NCBI GenBank assembly: GCA_965555375.1
Contig: CBEWDL010000089.1
Span: forward strand, 1 to 13,612
Length of the DNA: 13,612 nt
Source of the DNA: CBDVBL01 sp965555375
GTDB taxonomy: Bacteria; Zixibacteria; MSB-5A5; UBA10806
Direction: 5' to 3'
Part shown: positions 7,674 to 13,503 of the stretch, piece by piece
Position numbering within the stretch: the first letter of the stretch is position 1
Layout of the letters: every line of letters begins with the position of its first letter
The notes under the pieces: generated by a model
Told to the model about the DNA's origin: nothing
What the model saw: only the letters and a program-made list of their open reading frames with translations
Database searches by the model: none
Translations under genes and position numbers: made by a program

Positions 7674-9071
7674 TTGGCTTCTATTCTGGTGGTTGAAGAT
7701 AAAGGCGCATTACAGCAGATGCTTGCGGCTACCCTGACCGAAGAGGGTTACGAGGTTGATGTCGCCTCCGATGGTCAGGAGGGTATAGACAAAGCCAGGG
7801 AAAAGCGCTACGATTTAGTCCTCACGGATCTGAAGCTGCCCGGTGCGGACGGTATGAAAGTCCTCTCGGAAGTAAAGGAGGCTGATCCCGAAGCCTCTGT
7901 TATAGTCATGACGGCGTTTGGCACCGTTGAATCGGCGGTTCAGGCCATGAAGATAGGGGCATTTGATTTTCTGACCAAGCCCTTCGATACCGACCGCTTA
8001 TCCCTTCTGATAAAGCGGGCCCTCGAAAACAGGCGTCTGATGGCGGAGAATATCCTGTTGCGGGAGGAGCTGGCTCAAAATCTGGGTTTAACGGAGATAA
8101 TAGGCAAATCGGGCAAGATGAAGGAAGCCACCGAACTTGTTCAGAAAGTGGCTGCATCCGATACGAGTGTGCTCTTGCTCGGTGAATCCGGTACCGGCAA
8201 GGAGCTCTTCGCTCGAGCTATTCATTATCTGTCTCCGAGGAAGAACGGGCCGTTCGTACCGATAAACTGTGCGGCCATACCCAGGGATTTACTGGAGAAC
8301 GAGCTATTCGGTTCGGAGAAAGGCGCTTTTACATCCAGCATGGCCCGCAAGATGGGTAAATTCGAGATTGCCGAGGGCGGTACCGTGTTCTTAGACGAAA
8401 TCTCGGATATGGAGGTTTCGTTGCAGGCCAAGCTCCTCCGGGTCTTACAAGAAAAGAAATTCGAAAGGCTCGGCGGGACCAAAACCATCGATGTGAACGT
8501 ACGAGTGATAGCCGCCACCAACATCGATCTTAAGGAAGCCATAAGAAAAAAGAGATTCCGCGAAGATCTCTTTTACCGCCTTTCGGTCTTTCCAATAACG
8601 ATTCCACCGTTAAGAGATCGTCGTGAGGATATCCCGGCGCTTGCGGATTATTTCGTAAAGCGGTTCTGCACCGAAATGAATAAAAAGGAAAAGAGACTCT
8701 CGGTCGATTCGCTGGCCTTGATGGATAAATATCACTGGCCCGGGAATGTCAGAGAATTGGAAAATACCATTGAGCGAGCTATAATACTCTGCGAGGCCAA
8801 AACCATCACCCCCGAGCATCTAGCCGTCCGCCTGGCAACGCCCGCCGAAATCAGGGTCAGGGAAGGAGCCGGACTAAAGGAGGTCGCCGCCCAGGCCCAG
8901 GCCGAGGCTGAAAAGTCATTGATAAAGAGAGTCTTATCGCAAACCAGGGGGAATAAGAAAAAGACCGCCGAGATCTTAAAGATTGATTATACAACTCTCT
9001 TCGAGAAGCTGAAGAAATACGGCCTGCAAACCAAAAAAGAAGTCTCCGAAGAAGTCACTGAACTCGCCTGA
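7674..9071 (+). CDS. NtrC-family response regulator (REC, AAA+, Fis-type HTH) with variant GAFTSS loop
   Basis: Bacterial enhancer-binding protein, 465 residues. The TTG start at 7674 is set by GGGAGGG at 7663-7669. The receiver (about 1-118) has Glu8/Asp9, phospho-acceptor Asp52 (LTDLKLPG), Thr in VMTAFG and Lys in LTKPFD. The AAA+ domain (about 140-370) has Walker A GESGTGKE at 170-177, Walker B with Asp241/Glu242 (VFLDEISDM) and FREDLFYRLSVFPI. A Fis-type helix-turn-helix lies at about 415-455 (GNKKKTAEILKIDYTTLFEKL). The loop that normally reads GAFTGA and touches sigma-54 is GAFTSS here (217-222), while the flanks are normal, so activation of sigma-54 may be altered. No -24/-12 promoter was found in the window. 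The kinase partner is unknown; the two hybrid kinases upstream are candidates only by location. The gap from the nuclease stop is 57 bases without a terminator, so the genes are probably co-transcribed. Confidence 0.93.
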   Translation: MASILVVEDKGALQQMLAATLTEEGYEVDVASDGQEGIDKAREKRYDLVLTDLKLPGADGMKVLSEVKEADPEASVIVMTAFGTVESAVQAMKIGAFDFLTKPFDTDRLSLLIKRALENRRLMAENILLREELAQNLGLTEIIGKSGKMKEATELVQKVAASDTSVLLLGESGTGKELFARAIHYLSPRKNGPFVPINCAAIPRDLLENELFGSEKGAFTSSMARKMGKFEIAEGGTVFLDEISDMEVSLQAKLLRVLQEKKFERLGGTKTIDVNVRVIAATNIDLKEAIRKKRFREDLFYRLSVFPITIPPLRDRREDIPALADYFVKRFCTEMNKKEKRLSVDSLALMDKYHWPGNVRELENTIERAIILCEAKTITPEHLAVRLATPAEIRVREGAGLKEVAAQAQAEAEKSLIKRVLSQTRGNKKKTAEILKIDYTTLFEKLKKYGLQTKKEVSEEVTELA

Positions 9072-9148
9072 AGTTCTCAGCAAACCCGAGCCTTCATAAA
9101 GCATAACATTAGAATAGCGGGATATGGCCGCGCTGTTGTATAATTTAC

Positions 9149-9177
9149 TTGACAAATCAGATATAATTGACGAGATT
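9149..9177 (+). promoter_or_regulatory. Candidate promoter/shared motif upstream of the secreted protein gene
   Basis: TTGACA at 9149-9154 has a weak -10 (GAGATT, 9172-9177) at 17-base spacing, and a perfect TATAAT at 9162-9167 that is too close to pair with it. Bases 9149-9168 match 4938-4957 at 17 of 20 positions, which suggests a shared promoter or operator element. The rest of the 159-base gap after the regulator gene shows no terminator. Confidence 0.4.
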
Positions 9178-9230
9178 GGATATGGCTTTAACGAAGATGC
9201 CGGTCTGGGTTGTCAAAGGAGAAACGTGCA

Positions 9231-10085
9231 ATGAGGTTTCTGGCTCCGGTTATTGTCATAATCCTTATAGCTGGTGGCGTAGCTTTCGCCCAGGATCCCG
9301 GAGCGCCTGATAGTATCATTATCGGAGACGTAGCAGCGAATATCGGCGATACTCTGGTGGAGCTACCCATCTATGCCGTCACCGATGACTCCGTCGCCTA
9401 TTTTAACCTGCCCTTAGCAATTGTGGCCGCCCAGGGCGGCTTCAGTATCGATATGGTTTATGCGGTTCCCGATCCCCCTCATCTTGTCCTCTGGGATGAA
9501 ATATATTATGACTTTATAAACGAGGGCGATTTTTTGAGATTGTTTGGATTCTGGGATACCGGCGGTGACGATAATCCGCCGCTTATAACCGGGTATGAGC
9601 GGGCACATATTATGAACCTTGTTTTTAGAATCGAACCGGATACCCCGGACCAGTATGTGATTATCGACTCCACAATTGATCCCGTTGGCGGACCATTGAG
9701 ATTCGGGCTTCTGGACGGTATAACGGGTTTTACGCCCGATTTGGTATCGGGCACGATCACCTATGGCAATCCCACGGGCATTGAGGACGTGGCAGGGGCG
9801 AATCCGACCGCCTTTGCTTTGAAGCAGAATTATCCCAACCCTTTCAATCCGGCAACTATAATCGAATTCGCCCTGCCGGAGGCCCAGACGGTTGCTCTTG
9901 AAATCTACAACATATTGGGCCAGCGGGTAAGAACGCTTATTAGAGGTTTTCGGGAGGCCGGAACTCATACCGTCGTATGGAACGGGACCGATGATAAGAA
10001 CGCTAATATCCCATCGGGCATATACTTTTGCCGGCTGACTACCGGGACATCGGCCCGAACCAGTAAAATGACGCTGATTCGCTGA
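9231..10085 (+). CDS. Secreted cohesin-like protein with T9SS-type C-terminal sorting domain
   Basis: Exported protein of 284 residues. The ATG at 9231 has AAAGGAG at 9215-9221. Residues 1-20 are a signal peptide (MRFLAPVIVIILIAGGVAFA) with likely cleavage after AFA. Residues about 27-178 are beta-rich and resemble a cohesin-type domain (DSIIIGDVAANIGDTLVELPIY ... GTITYGN), which usually mediates binding, not catalysis; this call is weaker than the rest. A GIEDV linker leads to the C-terminal domain at about 195-284: FALKQNYPNPFNPATIIEF, LEIYNILGQRVRTL, GTHTVVWNG, NIPSGIYFCRL and a final KMTLIR. That pattern is the FlgD-like/type IX secretion sorting domain common in FCB-group bacteria, so the protein probably ends up at the cell surface or outside. 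No catalytic motif was seen, and the partner is unknown. Confidence 0.88.
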   Translation: MRFLAPVIVIILIAGGVAFAQDPGAPDSIIIGDVAANIGDTLVELPIYAVTDDSVAYFNLPLAIVAAQGGFSIDMVYAVPDPPHLVLWDEIYYDFINEGDFLRLFGFWDTGGDDNPPLITGYERAHIMNLVFRIEPDTPDQYVIIDSTIDPVGGPLRFGLLDGITGFTPDLVSGTITYGNPTGIEDVAGANPTAFALKQNYPNPFNPATIIEFALPEAQTVALEIYNILGQRVRTLIRGFREAGTHTVVWNGTDDKNANIPSGIYFCRLTTGTSARTSKMTLIR

Positions 10086-10093
10086 TCAATCAT

Positions 10094-10127
10094 TCCCGGC
10101 CTTTTCGGGACGGCGATCACGTTTTTT
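10094..10127 (+). terminator. Weak candidate terminator after the secreted protein gene
   Basis: TCCCG (10094-10098) pairs with CGGGA (10106-10110) around a 7-base loop just after the stop codon. The T run (10122-10127) lies 11 bases beyond the stem, which is farther than in a standard intrinsic terminator. Confidence 0.3.
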
Positions 10128-10128
10128 A

Positions 10129-10160
10129 TTGACATTAACTTTACCGCATATTTATATTTG
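10129..10160 (+). promoter_or_regulatory. Promoter of the citrate synthase gene
   Basis: TTGACA at 10129-10134 is followed after 17 or 18 bases by TTATAT (10152-10157) or TATATT (10153-10158), a good sigma-70-type match. The same stretch also fits the Bacteroidetes -33/-7 layout (TTG, then TATATTTG at 10153-10160, matching TAnnTTTG). The predicted start, near 10165, leaves a leader of about 125 bases. Confidence 0.65.
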
Positions 10161-10240
10161 CTGCGGATGGATTGCCGCTTAGCGGATTATTTTTGGCGAG
10201 CAATAGTGAAATAAATCACAAGAAAGGTCTGAAGAGGTAT

Positions 10241-10261
10241 CCGGGAGGATCGATATCCCGG
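10241..10261 (+). promoter_or_regulatory. Leader hairpin before citrate synthase
   Basis: CCGGGA (10241-10246) and TCCCGG (10256-10261) can pair around a 9-base loop, ending 18 bases before the Shine-Dalgarno sequence AGGAG (10280-10284). No T run follows, so it is not a terminator. It may stabilise the message or influence translation, but nothing in the sequence proves a role. Confidence 0.35.
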
Positions 10262-10291
10262 TAGAGAACAAAAAAAGAGAGGAGAAGCTGG

Positions 10292-11572
10292 ATGGCGACG
10301 TTAAAGAACAAGTTGGCATCTCTTATTCCCGCCTGGAGAGAAGAGATCGGAACTCTTGCTAAAGCTCATGGCGGTTTCAAGATTTCCGATGTCTCCGTAA
10401 CCCAGGCTTATGGCGGTATGCGAGGGGTCAAGAGTATGGTTTGCGACACCTCTGAGGTTCCTCCCGACCGGGGCTTGATGATAAGGGGAATGCCTATCGG
10501 CGAATTGACCGAAAAGCTTCCGGAGGAGATATTTTATCTTCTTGTAACCGGCGAATTGCCGGACAGCGCGAGTTTGAAGGCGCTTCAGAATGATCTGGCC
10601 GAGCGAAGCCGGGTTCCAGCATACGTCTGGAAGGTCCTCGAGGCAATGCCCAAGGATTCGCACCCGATGGCTATGTTCGATACGGGCATTCTGGCGATGG
10701 AGCGCGAATCGGTCTTCCGCAAGCAGTATACCGAGGGAATGAAGAAGACCGATTATTGGATGCCGATGTTGGAAGACTCCCTGAACCTTATCGCCAAGCT
10801 CCCCGGACTTGCGGCGGGGGTGTATAGGCTTCGTTTCAAGAAGGGCAACAGGATCCCGCTAAAAAAGGATCTCGACTGGGCCGGCAACTATGCCCATATG
10901 CTGGGCATCAAAGATCCGGCCGGAAAGTTTGCCAACCTCATGCGGCTATATATGGTTTTGCATTCCGATCACGAGGGCGGGAATGTCTCGGCCCATACGT
11001 GCCATTGTGTCGGCTCGGCTCTTTCCGATGCATACTACGCCGTCTCGGCCGGCTTAAACGGCCTGGCCGGTCCGCTCCACGGCCTGGCCAACCAGGAATG
11101 CCTGGGCTGGGTCTTGATGGTCCACGACAAATTTAATGGCGTGCCGACCGACGATCAGCTTCGTAAGTACGCCTGGGATACGTTGAATTCTGGCAAGGTC
11201 ATCCCGGGATACGGACATGCCGTCCTGCGCATCACCGATCCTCGTTTCGATGCTTTTCGAGCGTTCGGGCTGAGAGTCATGCCGGATGATCCTGTTTTCC
11301 AGATAGTTGATAAGGTCTTCAGGATCGTGCCGGAGGTTTTAAGGGAGCAGGGCAAGGCCAAAGATCCATGGCCGAATGTCGACGCCGGTTCCGGGGCGCT
11401 ATTGTATCACTTTGGCATGAAAGAGTTCTCCTACTACACAGTTTTGTTCTCGGTTTCACGTGCCATGGGTATGTGCGCACAGCTGATCGTCAACCGCGCC
11501 ATAGGCACCGCGATTGAGCGTCCGAAGTCCGTGACCACCACGTGGATCAAGGCGCAGGTGCCCCAGGGCTGA
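10292..11572 (+). CDS. Citrate synthase, eukaryotic/Si type
   Basis: Condenses acetyl-CoA with oxaloacetate to citrate in the TCA cycle; 426 residues, cytosolic. The ATG at 10292 has AGGAG 7 bases upstream. Catalytic residues are His263 (GPLHGLAN), His309 (GYGHAVLR) and Asp364 (PNVDAGSG). Their spacings of 46 and 55 are exactly those of His274, His320 and Asp375 in the mitochondrial enzyme. Substrate-binding Arg residues in HAVLRITDPRF and SVSRAMG, and the ERPKS C-terminal block, also follow the eukaryotic type and not the hexameric bacterial type. Gly366 replaces the His seen at that place in the pig enzyme. Eukaryotic-type citrate synthases are known in some bacteria, for example Geobacter. 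The gene has its own promoter, leader and terminator, so it is probably a single-gene transcript. No mitochondrial-type presequence is present. Confidence 0.95.
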   Translation: MATLKNKLASLIPAWREEIGTLAKAHGGFKISDVSVTQAYGGMRGVKSMVCDTSEVPPDRGLMIRGMPIGELTEKLPEEIFYLLVTGELPDSASLKALQNDLAERSRVPAYVWKVLEAMPKDSHPMAMFDTGILAMERESVFRKQYTEGMKKTDYWMPMLEDSLNLIAKLPGLAAGVYRLRFKKGNRIPLKKDLDWAGNYAHMLGIKDPAGKFANLMRLYMVLHSDHEGGNVSAHTCHCVGSALSDAYYAVSAGLNGLAGPLHGLANQECLGWVLMVHDKFNGVPTDDQLRKYAWDTLNSGKVIPGYGHAVLRITDPRFDAFRAFGLRVMPDDPVFQIVDKVFRIVPEVLREQGKAKDPWPNVDAGSGALLYHFGMKEFSYYTVLFSVSRAMGMCAQLIVNRAIGTAIERPKSVTTTWIKAQVPQG

Positions 11573-11603
11573 GTCGCCGGCTATGTGATTTACGCTTCGT
11601 AGA

Positions 11604-11633
11604 GGGCCGGCGGCCTGACCGCTGGCCCCTTTT
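11604..11633 (+). terminator. Intrinsic terminator after citrate synthase
   Basis: GGGCCGGCGG (11604-11613) pairs with CCGCTGGCCC (11619-11628) over ten base pairs, one of them G-U, around the loop CCTGA. CTTTT and further T-rich sequence follow. It starts 31 bases after the stop codon. Confidence 0.87.
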
Positions 11634-11770
11634 CATTTGTATCATCCATATGGAATAATATCTGGTTCAGATTGTATATATAATGTATATTAGGTAAAGG
11701 CGCGATAGCACGTATTTGATATACATCATTAAACAGTTTTTTCAAACCCGGAATTTCGCAGGAGGAAACG

Positions 11771-12478
11771 ATGAAAACCTTATTTGCGGCGTTACTATGT
11801 GCCCCGCTTTTCATCATCATATCGTGCGGAGATCTATCCGCAGGGGAGAAACAGTTTTCGGTCGGATTTCAGATCGGCCCTTTTATTCCCCAGGATTGGC
11901 GGGTTCAAGGAACCGAGGAGATTTTATGGATTACGGACGATTTTGCCTCGAGTGCTACAGTTTCAGGTTTCGGCCATGGTTTTGACATTATTCTTTATGG
12001 CGAATATTGGCCTTCCCGGTGGGGTTTGAGACTTGAATCAGGAGGCCGTATTCTTTCAGGCAGGAAGGTCGATGTTATAACACCTTATGGTCCCATTTAT
12101 TACGAAAGTCACCTGGTTATTTATCCGGTTAGCCTGAGTTTTATTTATAGAATTGAATCTCCATCGTCTGATGTGACGCCGTATATTGGAGCCGGCACCG
12201 GATTTATTATTTCCTACAGTGATCAAGAATATTCTCTTTATTCCAGTGTATTCCGTCTGGAGCAATTCGAAGGTAAATCTATGGCAATGAGTTTCCATTT
12301 CCTGAGCGGATTTGAATACGCTATTTTCCCCAGGTTTCCGCTTCAGCTTGAGTTCAGGTATGATTTCGCACCCTCGGACGTAAGATTGGACAAAATCGAT
12401 TCCGAAATTACCAGAGAATTAAAGGATATAAATCTCGGCGGGGTATCTTTAAGAATCGGAGCCGGATTTAGATTCTGA
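11771..12478 (+). CDS. Outer-membrane beta-barrel protein (OmpW/OMP_b-brl-like)
   Basis: Predicted small outer-membrane barrel of 235 residues. The ATG at 11771 has a perfect AGGAGG at 11760-11765. A signal peptide covers about residues 1-24, with cleavage likely after LSA. A lipobox-like IISC at Cys19 is also present, so a lipoprotein cannot be fully excluded, but the rest argues for a barrel. The mature part alternates polar and hydrophobic residues in strands (FSVGFQIGPFIP, LVIYPVSLSFIYRI, PYIGAGTGFII, LQLEFRYDF, LGGVSLRIGAGFRF) and ends in Phe, the usual barrel-assembly signal. The function (channel, adhesin or structural) is unknown. TATAAT at 11679-11684 lies in an AT-rich upstream stretch, but no matching -35 was seen. 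A fragment of a paralogue follows downstream. Confidence 0.82.
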   Translation: MKTLFAALLCAPLFIIISCGDLSAGEKQFSVGFQIGPFIPQDWRVQGTEEILWITDDFASSATVSGFGHGFDIILYGEYWPSRWGLRLESGGRILSGRKVDVITPYGPIYYESHLVIYPVSLSFIYRIESPSSDVTPYIGAGTGFIISYSDQEYSLYSSVFRLEQFEGKSMAMSFHFLSGFEYAIFPRFPLQLEFRYDFAPSDVRLDKIDSEITRELKDINLGGVSLRIGAGFRF

Positions 12479-12550
12479 TTATAAGCTAATTATATTGTCG
12501 ATATTCGAGAGCAAAGTCGCATGTAAATCTGCCCTGGTCACGATTGCAAA

Positions 12551-12643
12551 ATAGAGGATGTTGACACGCACGATAAGACTTATCTATATGATCTCAATCT
12601 CGGCGGCGTCTCATTGAAATTGGGTCTGGGATATCAATTCTAA
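12551..12643 (+). pseudogene. Orphan C-terminal fragment of an outer-membrane barrel paralogue
   Basis: These bases translate to about 30 residues ending in a stop, with the core YDLNLGGVSLKLGLGYQF. Over 29 aligned residues, 13 are identical to the C-terminal strand of the barrel protein that ends 72 bases upstream, and many others are conservative. Length up to the stop is preserved and the last residue is Phe in both. The frame is closed by TAA at 12524-12526 and has no ATG, GTG or TTG with a ribosome binding site, so it cannot be a complete gene. It is most simply the tail of a tandem duplicate whose body was deleted. The divergence between the tails argues against a very recent event. Confidence 0.75.
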
Positions 12644-12651
12644 CCCGGGTT

Positions 12652-12686
12652 GACGACTCGAACGACAACTGCATTCGCTCGTCGTC
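12652..12686 (+). other. Imperfect hairpin after the barrel fragment
   Basis: GACGAC-TC-GAACGA (12652-12665) can pair with TCGCTC-GTCGTC (12675-12686), with a 2-base bulge, one mismatch and a 9-base loop. No T run follows. The 334-base gap 12479-12812 otherwise holds only the barrel fragment, a 10-bp AACCCGGGTT palindrome at 12642-12651 and the promoter/operator of the ArsR gene. Confidence 0.3.
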
Positions 12687-12737
12687 CTGCAGGTTATCTC
12701 AATTCATGCGCCTCCGCTTCGCCAGCCAAAAAACCGT

Positions 12738-12764
12738 TTGACAAAGGGAACATTCACCTATACA
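12738..12764 (+). promoter_or_regulatory. Candidate promoter of the ArsR-family gene
   Basis: TTGACA at 12738-12743 is followed by TATACA at 12759-12764 (15-base spacer) or TACACA at 12761-12766 (17-base spacer). The two palindromes at 12766-12790 lie directly downstream, where a bound repressor would block initiation. Confidence 0.5.
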
Positions 12765-12765
12765 C

Positions 12766-12790
12766 ATATAATTATATACCGATTAATCGG
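12766..12790. promoter_or_regulatory. Two abutting perfect palindromes, candidate ArsR operator
   Basis: ATATAATTATAT (12766-12777) and CCGATTAATCGG (12779-12790) are each perfect 12-bp palindromes separated by one base. They sit between the promoter and the ribosome binding site of the ArsR-family gene. AT-rich dyads in this position are typical of autoregulated ArsR/SmtB repressors. Which of the two is bound cannot be decided from sequence. Confidence 0.55.
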
Positions 12791-12812
12791 TGAAGGAGGA
12801 ATCGCTTTAAGC

Positions 12813-13142
12813 ATGACCAGAGGCTCAAATATGGATGAGAAGGTTTTCAGTAAGTATTTTAAAGCTTTCGGAGATCTCTCACGGCTGCGGATCGTTACGC
12901 TTCTATCATCTAAGGAAATGACAGTCAACGACATAGCTAAAGCCATCGGCCTGTCTCAGCCGACCGTGAGTCGCCATCTTGCCATCCTCAGGGAAGCGGG
13001 AATTGTTATCGATCGCCGCGATAAGCAAAAAGTGTATTATAGCCTGATTAAGAAAAATGTAGAAATATGCTGCCAGGGCTTTTGCGATTGCTTGAATATT
13101 CCGGCCCAGGCGGCCAGAAAGAGAAAAAAGAGCAAAAAATAA
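12813..13142 (+). CDS. ArsR/SmtB-family repressor with C-terminal cysteine cluster
   Basis: Small DNA-binding repressor, 109 residues from the ATG at 12813. AGGAGG at 12794-12799 lies 13 bases upstream, which is rather long; a second in-frame ATG at 12831 has AGAGG 7 bases before it and would give a protein six residues shorter. The winged helix runs from FKAFGDLSRLRIVTLL through the recognition helix (LSQPTVSRHLAIL, 48-59) to the wing (DRRDKQKVYYSL). The classical ELCVC metal site of helix 3 is absent (EMTVNDIAKAIG). Instead, cysteines cluster near the C terminus: Cys86, Cys87, Cys91 and Cys93 (ICCQGFCDC). The spacing of 86/87/93 equals the Cys95/Cys96/Cys102 arsenite site reported for Acidithiobacillus ferrooxidans ArsR, so a thiophilic metal or metalloid inducer is likely. 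The tail is very basic (ARKRKKSKK). It probably represses itself and the small gene downstream. Confidence 0.9.
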   Translation: MTRGSNMDEKVFSKYFKAFGDLSRLRIVTLLSSKEMTVNDIAKAIGLSQPTVSRHLAILREAGIVIDRRDKQKVYYSLIKKNVEICCQGFCDCLNIPAQAARKRKKSKK

Positions 13143-13149
13143 ATTTTTT

Positions 13150-13189
13150 TTGAAACAAATATCATCATATGTGCATATATAAATATGCA
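13150..13189 (+). promoter_or_regulatory. Candidate promoter with overlapping 18-bp inverted repeat
   Basis: TGCATATATAAATATGCA (13172-13189) is an inverted repeat with a single central mismatch. TTGAAA at 13150-13155 could serve as -35, with an AT-rich -10 (CATATA, 13174-13179) inside the repeat. The layout suggests an operator for the adjacent small gene, and its CATATA-rich core resembles the 12766-12777 dyad. Confidence 0.5.
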
Positions 13190-13217
13190 AGAGCGGTAAT
13201 AATAGGAGGTGATTGAG

Positions 13218-13388
13218 ATGGAGAAGGAACACGGACAGATCAAAATTACCGAAACCGATGACGGTTTCCGGATCGAGGTAACCGGCAAGAGCCTGAAGGA
13301 CGCCTTTTCCTGTTGCATGCCGATGTTTGCAGCGGGGAAGGTGGCCAGATCGGATTGCTGTCCACCCGAGAAGGAGAAGAAAAACTGA
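13218..13388 (+). CDS. Small protein with two vicinal cysteine pairs
   Basis: This 56-residue ORF is preceded by AGGAGGTGAT (13204-13213), an almost complete complement of the 16S rRNA tail and the strongest ribosome binding site in the window. The N-terminal half (QIKITETDDGFRIEVTGKSL) looks like two short beta strands and a turn. The second half carries Cys32-Cys33 (FSCCMPMF) and Cys47-Cys48 (SDCCPPEK), with Met34 and Met36 nearby, and a Lys/Glu-rich end. There is no signal peptide or membrane segment, so it should be cytosolic. Paired cysteines, together with the ArsR-family gene 75 bases upstream and the operator-like repeat in between, suggest binding or buffering of a thiophilic metal or metalloid. 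I do not recognise the family, and a thiol redox role is also possible. Confidence 0.8.
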   Translation: MEKEHGQIKITETDDGFRIEVTGKSLKDAFSCCMPMFAAGKVARSDCCPPEKEKKN

Positions 13389-13446
13389 GGTAACCTCCAG
13401 GCATTGAAAATCGCAGTAGAAATTACCCTTTAACGAGGAGGACAAG

Positions 13447-13503
13447 ATGCGTCGATTTGCAGTTCCCCGAATCGCCCATTGCAGCGAAGGCTGCAGTCTT
13501 TAG
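13447..13503 (+). CDS. Possible 18-residue peptide gene
   Basis: An ORF of 18 codons (MRRFAVPRIAHCSEGCSL) begins at an ATG with GAGGAGG at 13435-13441, a strong and well-spaced ribosome binding site, 58 bases after the Cys-pair protein. It has two cysteines (CSEGC). Three readings are possible: a true micropeptide, the decayed head of a longer gene, or a leader ORF. A +1 shift at CTT-TAG (13498-13503) would extend it to 33 residues, ending at 13549. An unrelated ATG at 13512 opens a 17-codon ORF without a ribosome binding site. Translation is inferred only from the ribosome binding site. Confidence 0.35.
   Translation: MRRFAVPRIAHCSEGCSL

Noticed and set aside
9184..9202. Possible sigma-54 promoter (TGGC ... 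TGC) before the secreted protein gene
   Set aside because: The GG-to-GC spacing is 13 bases, not 10, so it does not fit the -24/-12 pattern. A similar string near 6090-6110 also has the wrong spacing (12).
9210..9230. TTG start seven codons before the secreted protein ATG
   Set aside because: The Shine-Dalgarno sequence at 9215-9221 lies downstream of it, and the signal peptide begins properly at the ATG at 9231.
9414..9968. Long open frame on the minus strand (184 codons)
   Set aside because: It lies wholly antisense to the secreted protein gene, which has a ribosome binding site, signal peptide and recognisable sorting domain. The antisense translation shows no domain.
11771..11840. Lipoprotein signal (IISC) in the barrel protein
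   Set aside because: A type I cleavage site follows shortly after, and the protein ends in a barrel-type strand with terminal Phe. Lipidation is kept only as a remote option.
12738..12812. Extended N terminus of the ArsR-family gene
   Set aside because: This stretch contains the TTGACA box, two palindromes and the ribosome binding site, so it is regulatory DNA; family similarity begins after residue 8 of the shorter form.
13134..13151. A-run/T-run after the ArsR-family gene as a terminator
   Set aside because: It is only A and T with almost no room for a loop, and lacks a GC stem. Read-through into the small gene remains possible.
12906..13445. Minus-strand open frame of 179 codons
   Set aside because: It runs antisense to the ArsR-family gene and the Cys-pair gene, both with strong motifs or ribosome binding sites. 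Its translation looks like low-complexity hydrophobic noise.
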